64,000 nt of DNA. Origin: Candidatus Aquidulcis sp. (GTDB taxonomy: Bacteria; Chloroflexota; Anaerolineae; UBA4142). This document shows, piece after piece, positions 16,719 to 24,374 of the stretch (its first letter is position 1; every line of letters begins with the position of its first letter). The notes beneath the pieces were generated by a model. The model was not told the origin of the DNA and made no database searches. It saw only the letters and a list, made by a program, of their open reading frames with translations. Where the stretch lies: positions 1-64,000 of the forward strand of contig DYJA01000009.1 in NCBI GenBank assembly GCA_020723345.1, read 5' to 3'. The translations under genes and the position numbers were made by a program.

Positions 16719-18434
16719 TTACTTGGTGCAGTCCGCCGCGGCAGATGGCAACGCGCCGAGGTCTTTAAGCGAGAGTTGGAGCAACGCACAAGAGCGCTTA
16801 AAGTTGTGCATCGCTTGTGCCTTGCCTTCGTTGCCGGGGACGATCTTGCCGTCCGCACCCGCGTGCCACATCACGCCGTAGACGATGCGGAAGTTGTAGA
16901 ACGCGTTTTCGAGTTTGTCGTCGGTGTTGCCCTGGGCATCTTTCGGCGCAACCCAGTACGGATGACTGGCGGCTTGCTTGACGCCCTTGGCTTCGAGCGC
17001 TTTCCAGACAACGTTCAGCAAGCCCTTCATCTCGTCCTTGACGCCTTCGGTTTTGCCGTTGCCGTCATAGTCTGCTTTGGCTTTCAGGTTGAAATCTTTG
17101 AGATCGCCGTGGCAGGATTTGCAGGCGGCAGCGTAGTCGAATTTGCCATCCACACTCTTGGTGTTGAAGGAGTGCGCGCCCACTTCGAGACGATACTTGT
17201 AGTTTGGATCTTTGGAATCGCTGATGATGGGCCACATATGGCAGACGACGCACGCGCCGGGTTTTTGTCCGCCGAAGAGCATCTTGCTCTTGTCGGCGGG
17301 ATCGGGCACGGGCGCGTTGCCGATCAGCATACCGTGCGGCGAGTTCGGCACCGTCGCGCCGTAGGTCACGCCGCCGGCGTCGCTCAGCAATTCGGCATTG
17401 CTCCCATAGTGCGGGAACGATCCGCGAATCGCATCGGCGGGCTTGGTGCGTGAGTTATGGCACTCGAAGCAGGTGGCGGAGAGTCCGACGTCTTTCGCTT
17501 CGAAGGGCACTTCGACTGGCTTGCCGGTGATGCGTAGTTGCGCGAAATTCTTGGCGTCGTGCGGATCGTGGCACGTCGCGCAGCCGATGTGTGATTCTTT
17601 GTTCACCCACGCGGCGACGTTCGTCGGATTTATCAAGAACGAAGCGTAGCCCGTGCCAGAGTGACAGCGCGCGCATGCTTGGCGCGAAGGTCCGGTGATT
17701 TCTTCAAAGGTCGTACCGGTATAGTGCTTGGCGTTCTTGAGTTCCGCGCCCGTGATGCGATTGGCGGTGTTGTGGCAAACATCGCATGCGCCGTCACCGT
17801 GACCGACCGCCATTACTTTTTCACCCTTGAGGTGCTGGCTGGCAGGCCCGTGGCACTGTTCGCATTGCACATTACCTTTGGCGTGCACCGTGCCGGCATA
17901 TCCCGTTGTTTGGGCAGCGTGACACGTCTGGCAATTTTTCTGATTGTCGCCAACGAGTGTGCCCGCGTTGATCTTGACCGATGCCATCGGGCTGGCGCCC
18001 GCCGCGTTCGTTAGCACAACATCTACTTTGTACGTGCCGACGACATCCGGTGTGAATTCGGTCTTGGCGGCGGCGGCATCTTTCAGTTTGGCTTGCGAGC
18101 CGGGCGGTACAGTCAGGGTCCAAGTTGTGCGTGTGACCGGAACTTTGGGATCGAGTCCCGCAGACATCAATTGCACAGGCGAATTGATCGGGACGTTATT
18201 CAGCCCGGTACCACCGATTTCCAACTTGGCGGTCGGCGGCAAGGGTTTGGGTGCGACGGTGGGTTGCGGCGCGGCAGTCGGCGGCGGCACCGTTTGCTTG
18301 ACGACGACGGTTTCTTTCACCACAACCGTTTCCTTTACGGTTTTGACTTCGGGAGCCGGTTGGGCACAGGACACAATGATCATCGCTATCAAGACCACCA
18401 GTCCTGCTAGGATGACGAGGGTCTTTCTATTCAT
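16719..18434 (-). CDS. Octaheme c-type cytochrome lipoprotein
   Basis: A 571-residue exported protein with eight CxxCH heme-attachment sites (CQTCH, CEQCH, CDVCH, CARCH, CATCH, CFECH, CVVCH, CKSCH) between about residues 150 and 445. The N-terminus is a lipoprotein signal (LVVLIAMIIVSC) with Cys after VS, followed by a Val/Thr-rich and Pro-rich linker and an Ig-like domain (PPTAKLEIGGT ... YKVDVVLTNAAGASP). It resembles multiheme cytochromes of the NrfA/OTR/ammonia-forming or extracellular electron-transfer kind, but no catalytic CxxCK site is seen, so electron transfer is more likely than nitrite reduction. The ATG at 18434 follows GAGGAG with 9 bases spacing. Encoded alone behind a 330-base leader. 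Confidence 0.85.
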   Translation of the reverse strand: MNRKTLVILAGLVVLIAMIIVSCAQPAPEVKTVKETVVVKETVVVKQTVPPPTAAPQPTVAPKPLPPTAKLEIGGTGLNNVPINSPVQLMSAGLDPKVPVTRTTWTLTVPPGSQAKLKDAAAAKTEFTPDVVGTYKVDVVLTNAAGASPMASVKINAGTLVGDNQKNCQTCHAAQTTGYAGTVHAKGNVQCEQCHGPASQHLKGEKVMAVGHGDGACDVCHNTANRITGAELKNAKHYTGTTFEEITGPSRQACARCHSGTGYASFLINPTNVAAWVNKESHIGCATCHDPHDAKNFAQLRITGKPVEVPFEAKDVGLSATCFECHNSRTKPADAIRGSFPHYGSNAELLSDAGGVTYGATVPNSPHGMLIGNAPVPDPADKSKMLFGGQKPGACVVCHMWPIISDSKDPNYKYRLEVGAHSFNTKSVDGKFDYAAACKSCHGDLKDFNLKAKADYDGNGKTEGVKDEMKGLLNVVWKALEAKGVKQAASHPYWVAPKDAQGNTDDKLENAFYNFRIVYGVMWHAGADGKIVPGNEGKAQAMHNFKRSCALLQLSLKDLGALPSAAADCTK

Positions 18435-18630
18435 GTTCTTCTTCTCCTCATTGAGGACTACAGGTTGTTGATAAAACAAAAACCGGTGTAACTTGGTGCT
18501 GGACATCCCTCCTTTACCACACGTACCGTTGCGCAGTCCCCTCGTCAGAACTACCGAACGCGATACGCCAATGATTTTGCCTGTCGTAGGCAATTGGCAA
18601 GCCAACATGTTTGCGCACGCAGATTGCCGA
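18435..18630 (-). promoter_or_regulatory. Structured 5' leader of the cytochrome gene
   Basis: Part of the predicted leader RNA between a terminator-like hairpin and the start codon. It contains a nested stem: gccaat ... attggc enclosing ttgcct / aggcaa (plus 18567-18599). No known riboswitch consensus was recognised by eye. Confidence 0.4.
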
Positions 18631-18680
18631 AATAAAAAATCTCGACCGCGCGCAAAAAAAACAGCGCGCCCTGTCGAGAC
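18630..18680 (-). terminator. Terminator-like hairpin inside the cytochrome leader
   Basis: On the minus strand: tctcgac and gcgcgc arms pair with gcgcgc and gtcgaga (plus 18640-18653 with 18664-18679), A-rich/U-rich loop, then a U run (plus 18631-18639 is a run of A). A rival 5-bp stem ccctg/caggg (plus 18669-18673 and 18684-18688) would consume its 5' arm. Confidence 0.6.
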
Positions 18681-18689
18681 GCTCAGGGG

Positions 18690-18752
18690 TCAAATCTTGT
18701 TGGGCTGACCACAACGATGAATCGGCGCGGCAACCTCACCACACCTAATCAT
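18690..18752 (-). CDS. 20-codon upstream ORF in the cytochrome leader
   Basis: ATG at plus 18752, about 10 bases after the predicted transcription start, TGA at 18690-18692. The peptide holds two RCG tripeptides (MIRCGEV ... HRCGQPN) in 20 residues. There is no Shine-Dalgarno, so initiation would be near-leaderless. The stop lies next to the base of the alternative hairpin. The position and size are those of a leader peptide; translation is not shown. Confidence 0.35.
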   Translation of the reverse strand: MIRCGEVAAPIHRCGQPNKI

Positions 18753-18767
18753 AGATTATCTTAATAT

Positions 18768-18796
18768 ATATTATTCTGAATACTACAAAAAGTCAA
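18768..18796 (-). promoter_or_regulatory. Promoter for the cytochrome transcript
   Basis: Minus strand TTGACT (plus 18791-18796), 17-base spacer, TAATAT (plus 18768-18773) in an AT-rich island unlike the surrounding GC-rich DNA. Predicted start near 18761. Confidence 0.65.
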
Positions 18797-18903
18797 ATGA
18801 CCTTTTGTCTCAATCTGGTCAAAAATAGGTGACATTCCGCATGAATCATGCAACGCATTTTGAAGGCGAACGGAGCGATCGCGATCTGTGATCTGTTTTC
18901 TTT

Positions 18904-18932
18904 TTGTTTTATCGCGCGAATCGTGATACAAT
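18904..18932 (+). promoter_or_regulatory. Promoter of the small membrane protein gene
   Basis: TTGTTT at 18904-18909, 17-base spacer, TACAAT at 18927-18932. Confidence 0.5.
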
Positions 18933-19010
18933 AGAATCAAACCGCGTCTGAAGAGATGGAACAGGATCACCTCGAGGCACGCGGACATCAATTAGTCGGA
19001 GGCAAGAACG

Positions 19011-19295
19011 ATGAACGACAAACAACGTAACATCGGCATCGGCGTCGCCGTTTCAGGTCTTTTGCTCCTTTGTTGTATCTGTCCGCTGGCTTTGAATTCC
19101 TGGCTTTTCACTTTGACCTACTCCACCAATCCCAGAGATGCGATCAGTCTCTACGGCCGGATATTTGCGCTGACCGGGACCGCTGGAGTATCAAATTATG
19201 TGACCGGGCTACAGTATCTTTGCATCAGCGGCTTGGCGCTCGTCGTGCTTGTGCTGGGCGTCATCGCGTTCACGCAAGCGCGCAAAGCCAATTAA
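19011..19295 (+). CDS. Small membrane protein, unknown function
   Basis: A 94-residue protein with two clear hydrophobic segments: IGVAVSGLLLLCCICPLA (residues 9-27) and ISGLALVVLVLGVIAFT (about 72-89), and a short polar loop between. Starts with charged MNDKQRN. GGAGGCA lies 8 bases before the ATG. It has no recognised domain. It stands alone between the divergent cytochrome gene and the arginine operon promoter. Confidence 0.65.
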   Translation: MNDKQRNIGIGVAVSGLLLLCCICPLALNSWLFTLTYSTNPRDAISLYGRIFALTGTAGVSNYVTGLQYLCISGLALVVLVLGVIAFTQARKAN

Positions 19296-19326
19296 TGCGC
19301 CGAGCGCAACGCGCGGCGCGAAAAAT

Positions 19327-19355
19327 TTGACAACGCGCGCCAAGTATGCTATATT
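19327..19355 (+). promoter_or_regulatory. Promoter of the arginine operon
   Basis: TTGACA at 19327-19332, 17-base spacer, TATATT at 19350-19355: the best sigma-70-type promoter in the window. Predicted start near 19362. Confidence 0.8.
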
Positions 19356-19379
19356 CCATTCAGATTCGGAGATACGTCA

Positions 19380-19460
19380 ATGTTTTTTGCGAACACTTTT
19401 GCCCCTCGCCCGCGTCGCACACCAGCCCAGAGGTCTGGTGTATTTGGCGTTGCGCTCTGA
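19380..19460 (+). CDS. Arg-containing leader peptide of the arginine operon
   Basis: A 26-codon ORF 18 bases after the predicted transcription start: ATG 19380, TGA 19458. Three of four consecutive codons at 19407-19418 are Arg (CGC-CCG-CGT-CGC, APRPRRTP), and a fourth Arg (AGG) follows at 19431. No clear Shine-Dalgarno is seen. The ORF spans the first two arms of a set of mutually exclusive hairpins that end in a terminator before argC, which is the arrangement of a ribosome-stalling attenuator. Translation is inferred, not shown. Confidence 0.55.
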   Translation: MFFANTFAPRPRRTPAQRSGVFGVAL

Positions 19461-19535
19461 ACGCGCCGATAGTACACGCGTATTTTTGCAAGCGAACCCA
19501 GACCGCAGAGTTTTCTCGGTCTGGGTTTTTATTTT
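19419..19535 (+). promoter_or_regulatory. Predicted transcription attenuator of argC
   Basis: Arm 1 acaccag (19419-19425) pairs with arm 2 ctggtgt (19435-19441). Arm 2 region ggtctgg (19432-19438) can instead pair with arm 3 ccagacc (19498-19504). Arm 3 as cccagaccg (19497-19505) pairs with arm 4 cggtctggg (19517-19525), followed by TTTTTATTTTT: an intrinsic terminator. A ribosome stalled on the Arg codons (19407-19418) would cover arm 1, free arm 2 to take arm 3 and allow read-through; a ribosome at the stop would cover arm 2 and let the terminator form. Confidence 0.6.
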
Positions 19536-19540
19536 TCATT

Positions 19541-19575
19541 GAGACCTGACAGGTTTTCGGAAACCTGTCAGGTCT
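19541..19575. repeat. GACCTGACAGGTTT palindrome before argC
   Basis: Near-perfect hairpin agacctgacaggttt ... aaacctgtcaggtct with a 3-4-base loop, ending at the argC ribosome site (GGAGG, 19576-19580). It may be an interspersed repeat rather than a designed regulator, but it could affect ribosome access. Confidence 0.7.
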
Positions 19576-19585
19576 GGAGGAAATC

Positions 19586-20593
19586 ATGATTCGAGTTGGA
19601 ATTTTTGGCGCGTCCGGTTACACCGGCGTCGAACTGGTCAAGATTTTTGCGCGGCACCCGCAAGTGAAAATCGCGTTCGCGACGTCCGATTCGTACGTCG
19701 GCAAAAAAATGAGCGACGCGTTCCCGTGCCATTACGACATCCCGTTTGTCGCGCACGACGCCGCGCCGCTCGACGCGATTGACGTCGCGTTTCTCGCGCT
19801 CCCGCACGGCGCGTCCGCCGAGTACGGCAAGCGCGTGCTGGCGGCAGGCGCGCGCGTGATCGATCTCTCCGCTGATTTTCGCTTGCGCGACGCGGCGGCG
19901 TACAAAAAGTGGTATGGATTCGATCATCACGCGCCCGAACTCTTGCCGCAAGCGGTGTACGGTTTGCCCGAAATTCATCGCGCGCGAATCAAACAGGCGA
20001 AGTTGGTTGCGAACCCAGGTTGCTATCCGACAGGCGTCATCCTGGGACTCGCGCCGATCTGGCGCGCGGACGTGACGGATAGCAGCGTCATCGTGGATTC
20101 GAAATCGGGCGTTTCGGGTGCGGGACGCAAGGCGACGCTGACGGTTCATTTTTGCGAGGTGAACGAAAACCTCTCGCCGTACAAAATCGGGCGCGTACAT
20201 CAGCATCTGCCAGAGATGGAGCAGGAACTCAAGGCGATCAACGCGCAAGCGACGTTGATCTTCTCGCCGCATTTATTATCGGCGACGCGCGGCATTCTCT
20301 CGACGATGTACGTGCGGCTTAGCGCGGGCTGGGACGAAAAACGTCTGCGCGATCTGTACGTCGAAACGTATCGCGGCGAACCCTTCGTCAAGATTCTGCC
20401 AAGCGGACAAATCGCGACACTCGCGCACAGCAATTACACCAACTATTGCACGGTTTCGATTCACTACATCGCGGACGTTCAGCAAGCGATCATCTGCGCG
20501 AGCATTGACAATCTCATCAAAGGCGCGAGCGGTCAAGCGGTGCAGAATATGAATTTGATGTTTGGTGTGGAAGAGACGATGGGCTTGCTCTGA
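19586..20593 (+). CDS. argC: N-acetyl-gamma-glutamyl-phosphate reductase
   Basis: A 335-residue cytoplasmic enzyme that reduces N-acetylglutamyl phosphate to the semialdehyde with NADPH, third step of arginine synthesis. VGIFGASGYTGVELV (residues 3-17) binds NADP; NPGCYPTGVILGLAPI holds the catalytic Cys; SKSGVSGAGRKAT and IGRVHQHLPEMEQEL (with the active-site His) follow. Length and C-terminus (IDNLIKGASGQAVQNMNLMFG) are typical. ATG at 19586 with GGAGG 5 bases upstream. First gene of an argC-argB-argD-GNAT-argA-argG-argJ run. Confidence 0.95.
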   Translation: MIRVGIFGASGYTGVELVKIFARHPQVKIAFATSDSYVGKKMSDAFPCHYDIPFVAHDAAPLDAIDVAFLALPHGASAEYGKRVLAAGARVIDLSADFRLRDAAAYKKWYGFDHHAPELLPQAVYGLPEIHRARIKQAKLVANPGCYPTGVILGLAPIWRADVTDSSVIVDSKSGVSGAGRKATLTVHFCEVNENLSPYKIGRVHQHLPEMEQELKAINAQATLIFSPHLLSATRGILSTMYVRLSAGWDEKRLRDLYVETYRGEPFVKILPSGQIATLAHSNYTNYCTVSIHYIADVQQAIICASIDNLIKGASGQAVQNMNLMFGVEETMGLL

Positions 20594-20596
20594 AAC

Positions 20597-20653
20597 GTGA
20601 AACGTGAAACGTGATGCGTGATGCGTGAATGTTCACGCGTCACGCATCACGCT
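20597..20653. repeat. Heptamer-word hairpin, argC-argB spacer
   Basis: Units of 7 nt on CGTGANN (aacgtga, aacgtga, tgcgtga, tgcgtga) then inverted tcacgca, tcacgc. Fills nearly the whole argC-argB gap. Confidence 0.8.
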
Positions 20654-20668
20654 ATCGGGTGGAAAACA

Positions 20669-21412
20669 ATGTTAGTCTTGAAAGTCGGTGGCAACGAAAT
20701 TGACGACGCGAATTTCTTGACGGGATTCGCGGACGCAATCGCCAAAATGGAAGAAACGCCGGTCGTCGTTCACGGCGGCGGAAAAGAGATCGCGGATTTG
20801 CAACTCAAGTTCGGGCTGACGCCGCGCTTTGTCGAGGGCTTGCGCGTGACGGACGAAACATCGCTCGCGATTGCGGAGATGGTGTTGAGCGGGCGCGTGA
20901 ACAAACGCATCGTCGCCGCGCTGATCGCGGCGGGCGCGGACGCGATTGGCTTGAGCGGCGTGGATCGCGGCATCGTGCGCGTCGAAAAGATGCAGCACCC
21001 GGCAGGCGACCTGGGACGCGTCGGCAAAGTCGTCGGCGTGCGCGGCGAGGTCGTGCGCGATTTTATCGCGCAAAAAGTCGTCCCCGTCATTTCGCCGATT
21101 TCGCTCGGCATCGAAGGCGCGTACAACGTCAACGCCGATTCGGTCGCGTGCGCGATTGCGAGCGCGCTGAATGCCGACGCGGTCGTGTTCGTCACGAACG
21201 TCGCGGGCGTGATGCAAGCGGATCAAGCGATTGCGTCGCTCACCGCGCGCCAAGCCGAATCGCTCATCAAGTCGCAAGTGATCAAAGGTGGGATGATCCC
21301 CAAAGTCCGCGCCGCGCTGGATGCGGTGGCGGGCGGCGCGTGCGCGGCGCGGATTACGAATTTGGATGGATTGAGGAACGGAAGCGGTACGACCGTGATG
21401 CGTGAAACGTGA
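20669..21412 (+). CDS. argB: Acetylglutamate kinase
   Basis: A 247-residue amino-acid kinase that phosphorylates N-acetylglutamate, second step of arginine synthesis. LVLKVGGNEID (N-terminus) and VVVHGGGKEI are the ATP/substrate glycine loops; YNVNADSVACAIASALNADAVVFVTNVAGVM is the nucleotide-binding region; IKGGMIPKVRAALDAV carries the conserved Lys. It is slightly shorter than E. coli-type enzymes, and its last residues (VMRET) are encoded by a heptamer-word array that begins inside the gene. It lacks the long N-terminal helix of arginine-inhibited NAGKs, which suggests it is not the feedback-controlled form. ATG at 20669; the preceding codons belong to a repeat. Confidence 0.94.
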   Translation: MLVLKVGGNEIDDANFLTGFADAIAKMEETPVVVHGGGKEIADLQLKFGLTPRFVEGLRVTDETSLAIAEMVLSGRVNKRIVAALIAAGADAIGLSGVDRGIVRVEKMQHPAGDLGRVGKVVGVRGEVVRDFIAQKVVPVISPISLGIEGAYNVNADSVACAIASALNADAVVFVTNVAGVMQADQAIASLTARQAESLIKSQVIKGGMIPKVRAALDAVAGGACAARITNLDGLRNGSGTTVMRET

Positions 21413-21476
21413 TGCGTGTTGCGTGTTCCGTTCCAATGCGATACCGGCGGAACACGCAACACGAAACACGCCGAAG
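21396..21476. repeat. Heptamer-word hairpin, argB-argD spacer
   Basis: cgtgatg, cgtgaaa, cgtgatg, cgtgttg, cgtgttc on the left; aacacgc, aacacga, aacacgc on the right after a 16-base loop. The left part is translated as the argB C-terminus. Confidence 0.8.
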
Positions 21477-21500
21477 ACAAATGCTCAATGGAGTGAAACG

Positions 21501-22688
21501 ATGAACATCCAACAACTGATCGACGCGGAAAAAAAGTATCTCGCGCACACCTACGCGCGTCCGCCGTTCGCGCTGACGCGCGGCGAGGGCGTGTACGTGT
21601 ACGACGACGCCGGCAACAAGTACCTCGATTGCGCGGCGGGGATCGCGGTCAACGCGCTCGGCTACGGCGATCCTGCGCTCGTCAGAGCGATTCAGGACGC
21701 GGCAGCGGGTTTGCTGCACACGTCGAATTTATTTTACACCGAATCGCAGGTCGCGCTCGCGCAAGCGCTCGTCGAGAAATCGTTCGCCGACAAGGTATTT
21801 TTTGCGAACACCGGCACGGAGGCGATGGAAGGCGCGCTCAAATTCGCGCGCAAGTACCACGCCGAGCGCGGCGACGCGCAGCGCAAAAATTTCGTCGCGT
21901 TTCGCGGCAGTTTCCACGGACGCTCGATGGGCGCGCTCGCGATTACTGACTCGGAAAAATATCAAGCGCCGTTTCGCCCGCTGATGCCGGGCGTGACGTT
22001 CGCCGAGTTCAACGATCTCGATTCCGCGCGCGCGGCGATCACGAACGAAACGGCGGCGGTTGTCATTGAGCCGGTGCAAGGCGAGGGCGGCGTGTACCCT
22101 GCGAGCGATGATTTTCTGCGCGGCTTGCGCGCGTTGTGCGACGAGCGCGGCGCGCTGTTGATCTTCGACGAGATTCAGTGCGGGATGGGACGCACCGGCA
22201 AATTGTGGGCGCACGAGTGGTCGGGTGTAACGCCGGATATCATGGCGCTGGCGAAACCGCTCGCGGGCGGCTTGCCGATTGGCGCGTTTTTGATGACCGA
22301 CGCGGTCGCGTCTGCGATTCACGTCGGCGAACATGGCACGACGTTCGGCGGCGGACCGTTTATGACGTCAGTCGCGCTCTCCGTGTTCAATCGCATCAGC
22401 GATCCGAAATTTCTCGCGCACGTCAACGCGACCGGCAATTACTTGATGGAACGGCTCGCCGAAATCAATTCGCCGCACATCAAAGAGGTGCGCGGGCGCG
22501 GCTTGATGATCGGCGTGGAAATGGACATCGACGCGGCAAGAATCCGCGACATCGGTTACACACAGGGCTTGCTGTTGATTCAAGCGCGCGATAAAGTCGT
22601 ACGATTTGTGCCGCCGCTCATTTTGCAAAAGGCGCATGTGGATGAGGTGATCGAGAAGTTGAGTCGGGTGTTGGCAGAGGTTGGCTAG
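21501..22688 (+). CDS. argD: Acetylornithine aminotransferase
   Basis: A 395-residue class III PLP aminotransferase converting N-acetylglutamate semialdehyde to N-acetylornithine. GNKYLDCAAGIAVNALGY is the substrate-side start; FFANTGTEAMEGALKFARKYH the PLP phosphate site; FRGSFHGRSMGALA the cofactor-ring stacking segment; LLIFDEIQCGMGRTGKLWAHE contains the Asp that contacts PLP N1; DIMALAKPLAGGLPIGA contains the Schiff-base Lys. ATG at 21501 with GGAG 8 bases upstream. Its stop overlaps a short antisense reading frame (22685-22831). Confidence 0.93.
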   Translation: MNIQQLIDAEKKYLAHTYARPPFALTRGEGVYVYDDAGNKYLDCAAGIAVNALGYGDPALVRAIQDAAAGLLHTSNLFYTESQVALAQALVEKSFADKVFFANTGTEAMEGALKFARKYHAERGDAQRKNFVAFRGSFHGRSMGALAITDSEKYQAPFRPLMPGVTFAEFNDLDSARAAITNETAAVVIEPVQGEGGVYPASDDFLRGLRALCDERGALLIFDEIQCGMGRTGKLWAHEWSGVTPDIMALAKPLAGGLPIGAFLMTDAVASAIHVGEHGTTFGGGPFMTSVALSVFNRISDPKFLAHVNATGNYLMERLAEINSPHIKEVRGRGLMIGVEMDIDAARIRDIGYTQGLLLIQARDKVVRFVPPLILQKAHVDEVIEKLSRVLAEVG

Positions 22689-22831
22689 TTGGTTTGTTGG
22701 CTAGGCGGCTGAGGTGTAGTAAAAACAAACTGCCACTCCTCTTTTCCAACAGCAGAACCTGTCTCAACTTCGGGGTGGATGTTTTCTTCCGTCACCTGTT
22801 CCAACAATTCGTCGAGTGTCAGCGTTTCCAC
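22685..22831 (-). CDS. Short MazE/AbrB-type antitoxin tail (possible remnant)
   Basis: A 48-codon frame starting GTG at plus 22831 behind GGAGGAAAC. The product LTLDELLEQVTEENIHPEVETG ... VGKEEW looks like the toxin-binding tail of MazE/PemI-type antitoxins (LDELLxxITPENxHxEVDxGxxVGxExW), but the N-terminal DNA-binding swapped-hairpin half is absent and no MazF gene follows. It overlaps the argD stop on the other strand. Either a decayed antitoxin or a stand-alone tail peptide. Confidence 0.4.
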   Translation of the reverse strand: METLTLDELLEQVTEENIHPEVETGSAVGKEEWQFVFTTPQPPSQQTN

Positions 22832-22913
22832 GTTTCCTCCGTGCGACACGAAGGATAACGCATTTTGGAATTCTGGTCAAGGCGCTGCCAAACTTTCCAA
22901 TTGCGAGACAAAA

Positions 22914-23642
22914 ATGATCCAACTCATCGAAGAACTCTCGCTCAACGCCTTGCCCGCGCTGCAAACCTTGCTCGTTGACGGCTGGGTGCTGCGCCTTGCG
23001 AATGGCTATACCAAGCGCGCCAACTCGATCAATCCGCTGTACGCTTCGGCAAATGGTGTGGAAGCCAGGATCGAATTCTGCGAAGAGGTCTATCGGCGCA
23101 GCAACTTGCCGGTTGTATTCAAGATGACCTCGGCGGCGCAGCCAGAAAATTTGGACACACTGCTCGACGCGCGCGGGTACGTCATCGATTCGCCGACGAG
23201 CGTGCAAACGATGGAGTTGCGCGATGGCGATTCGCCGCTCGATGCGCGACTCGACGCGATGCTCACGGAAGAATGGCTCGCGGCTTTTTGTCGTCTGGGC
23301 GCGATTGACGACGCGCGCCAAGCGACGCTGCGCCAGATGCTCGCGAGCATCGTCCCGCAAAAGTGTTTCGCCGCGATAGTGGAGGCGGATCAGATCGTCG
23401 CGTGCGGCTTGGGTGTGCGGCAAGGCGATCACATCGGCTTTTACGACATCGTCACCGACAAGTCATTTCGCCAGCGCGGCTATGGCAAACGATTGATGCA
23501 GAGTTTGCTCGCGTGGGGCAAACAAAATGGCGCGCGCCACGCGTATCTGCAAGTGATGTTGAACAATCCACCCGCGCTGCAACTTTACGCGCGACTCGGG
23601 TTCAAAGAAATTTACCAGTATTGGTATCGGATCAAGAGATGA
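22914..23642 (+). CDS. GNAT-family N-acetyltransferase
   Basis: A 242-residue protein with a C-terminal GNAT fold: IGFYDIVTDKSFRQRGYGKRLMQSLLAW is the motif A (Q/RxxGxG/A acetyl-CoA loop, here RQRGYG), and LQVMLNNPPALQLYARLGFKEIYQYWY is motif B. The N-terminal 120 residues resemble a second, degenerate GNAT-like half (LLVDGWVLRLANGYTKRANSINPLY), a layout found in stand-alone acetyltransferases of unknown substrate. Encoded inside the arginine run, but the next gene is a better argA candidate. ATG at 22914 preceded by no strong ribosome site. Confidence 0.75.
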   Translation: MIQLIEELSLNALPALQTLLVDGWVLRLANGYTKRANSINPLYASANGVEARIEFCEEVYRRSNLPVVFKMTSAAQPENLDTLLDARGYVIDSPTSVQTMELRDGDSPLDARLDAMLTEEWLAAFCRLGAIDDARQATLRQMLASIVPQKCFAAIVEADQIVACGLGVRQGDHIGFYDIVTDKSFRQRGYGKRLMQSLLAWGKQNGARHAYLQVMLNNPPALQLYARLGFKEIYQYWYRIKR

Positions 23643-23722
23643 CAACGGACAACAACGGATTAAACGGACGGACCTTGTGGGCAAGTGTCCGTTAAATCCG
23701 CACTTGATCGTTGTCATCACTC
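23640..23722. repeat. ACGGA-word quasi-palindrome before argA
   Basis: gacaacggacaacaacgg, attaaacggac on the left; gtccgttaaatccg ... ttgtcatc on the right. It spans the GNAT-argA gap. Confidence 0.6.
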
Positions 23723-23751
23723 AACGCACAAAAACTGAAAGGAACCGTACT

Positions 23752-24288
23752 TTGATCGAATCGAAAATTTTCTCTGTGTTCTCGGTTGCCCCAGTGGCTG
23801 CAAACGAAATTGCAATTCGGAAAGCGACGCTCGCCGACGCGCGCGGCATCGCCGAACTCGTGAATCTTGGCGAGCGCGAAGGACAGTTGCTGCCGCGCTC
23901 GCTCGAATCGATTCGCGCGGATATTGCCGATTGGATCGTCGCGGAAGATAACAGCCCTGAGCGAAGTCGAAGGGTCGTCGGCGTGGGATCGCTTTTGGAA
24001 ATGAATCACACGTTGCTTGAAGTGCGCTCGCTCGCCGTCGCGCCCGAGTACCGCAAGTTTGGCGTCGGCAGCCGGATCGTCGACGCGCTGGTGGACGAAG
24101 CGCGCGCGCGCGGTCGAACGACGGTCTTTGCGCTCACGCGCGCGGTGCTGTTCTTTGAGAGACTCGGCTTTCGAATCACGGAGAAAGAAAATTTTCCTGA
24201 AAAGGTGTGGCGCGATTGCTCGATCTGTCCGGTGCAATTCGCGTGCGATGAAGTGGCGATGGTGAAATCAGTGAACAGTGAACAGTGA
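23752..24288 (+). CDS. argA: Single-domain N-acetylglutamate synthase-like acetyltransferase
   Basis: A 178-residue GNAT protein of the short ArgA type (as in Mycobacterium): [15 protein letters not shown] at the start, [29 protein letters not shown] is the acetyl-CoA loop, and the C-terminal [19 protein letters not shown] cluster of Cys is typical of this NAGS group. It would acetylate glutamate at the start of the pathway, completing argABCDJ here. TTG at 23752 is chosen because GAAAGGA precedes it; upstream codons lie in a repeat. A 20-base interspersed palindrome (23955-23974) is translated in frame as SPERSRRV within a surface loop, and the 3' end (VNSEQ) is encoded by a heptamer-word array. 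Confidence 0.72.
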   Translation: MIESKIFSVFSVAPVAANEIAIRKATLADARGIAELVNLGEREGQLLPRSLESIRADIADWIVAEDNSPERSRRVVGVGSLLEMNHTLLEVRSLAVAPEYRKFGVGSRIVDALVDEARARGRTTVFALTRAVLFFERLGFRITEKENFPEKVWRDCSICPVQFACDEVAMVKSVNSEQ

Positions 24289-24374
24289 ACAGTAGGACAG
24301 TGTTCAGTATTCAGTTTTCAGTTGGTGCTCGTCAATCGAAAATCATAAATCGAAAATCGAAAATGGAGGATGAG
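24272..24374. repeat. CAGTGAA and AATCGAA heptamer arrays before argG
   Basis: cagtgaa (three), cagtagg, then cagtgtt, cagtatt, cagtttt, cagttgg; followed directly by a different heptamer word, aatcgaa, aatcata, aatcgaa, aatcgaa. Two different 7-nt words are placed side by side in one spacer. The SD GGAGG for argG lies just after. Confidence 0.8.

Noticed and set aside
18435..18680. Cyclic di-GMP, cobalamin, TPP or fluoride riboswitch
   Set aside because: Compared by eye with these consensus cores; none of the conserved blocks is present, so only an unnamed structured leader is reported.
19419..19535. T-box leader
   Set aside because: The AGGGTGGNACCGCG antiterminator core is absent; the leader peptide with rival arms explains the structure better.
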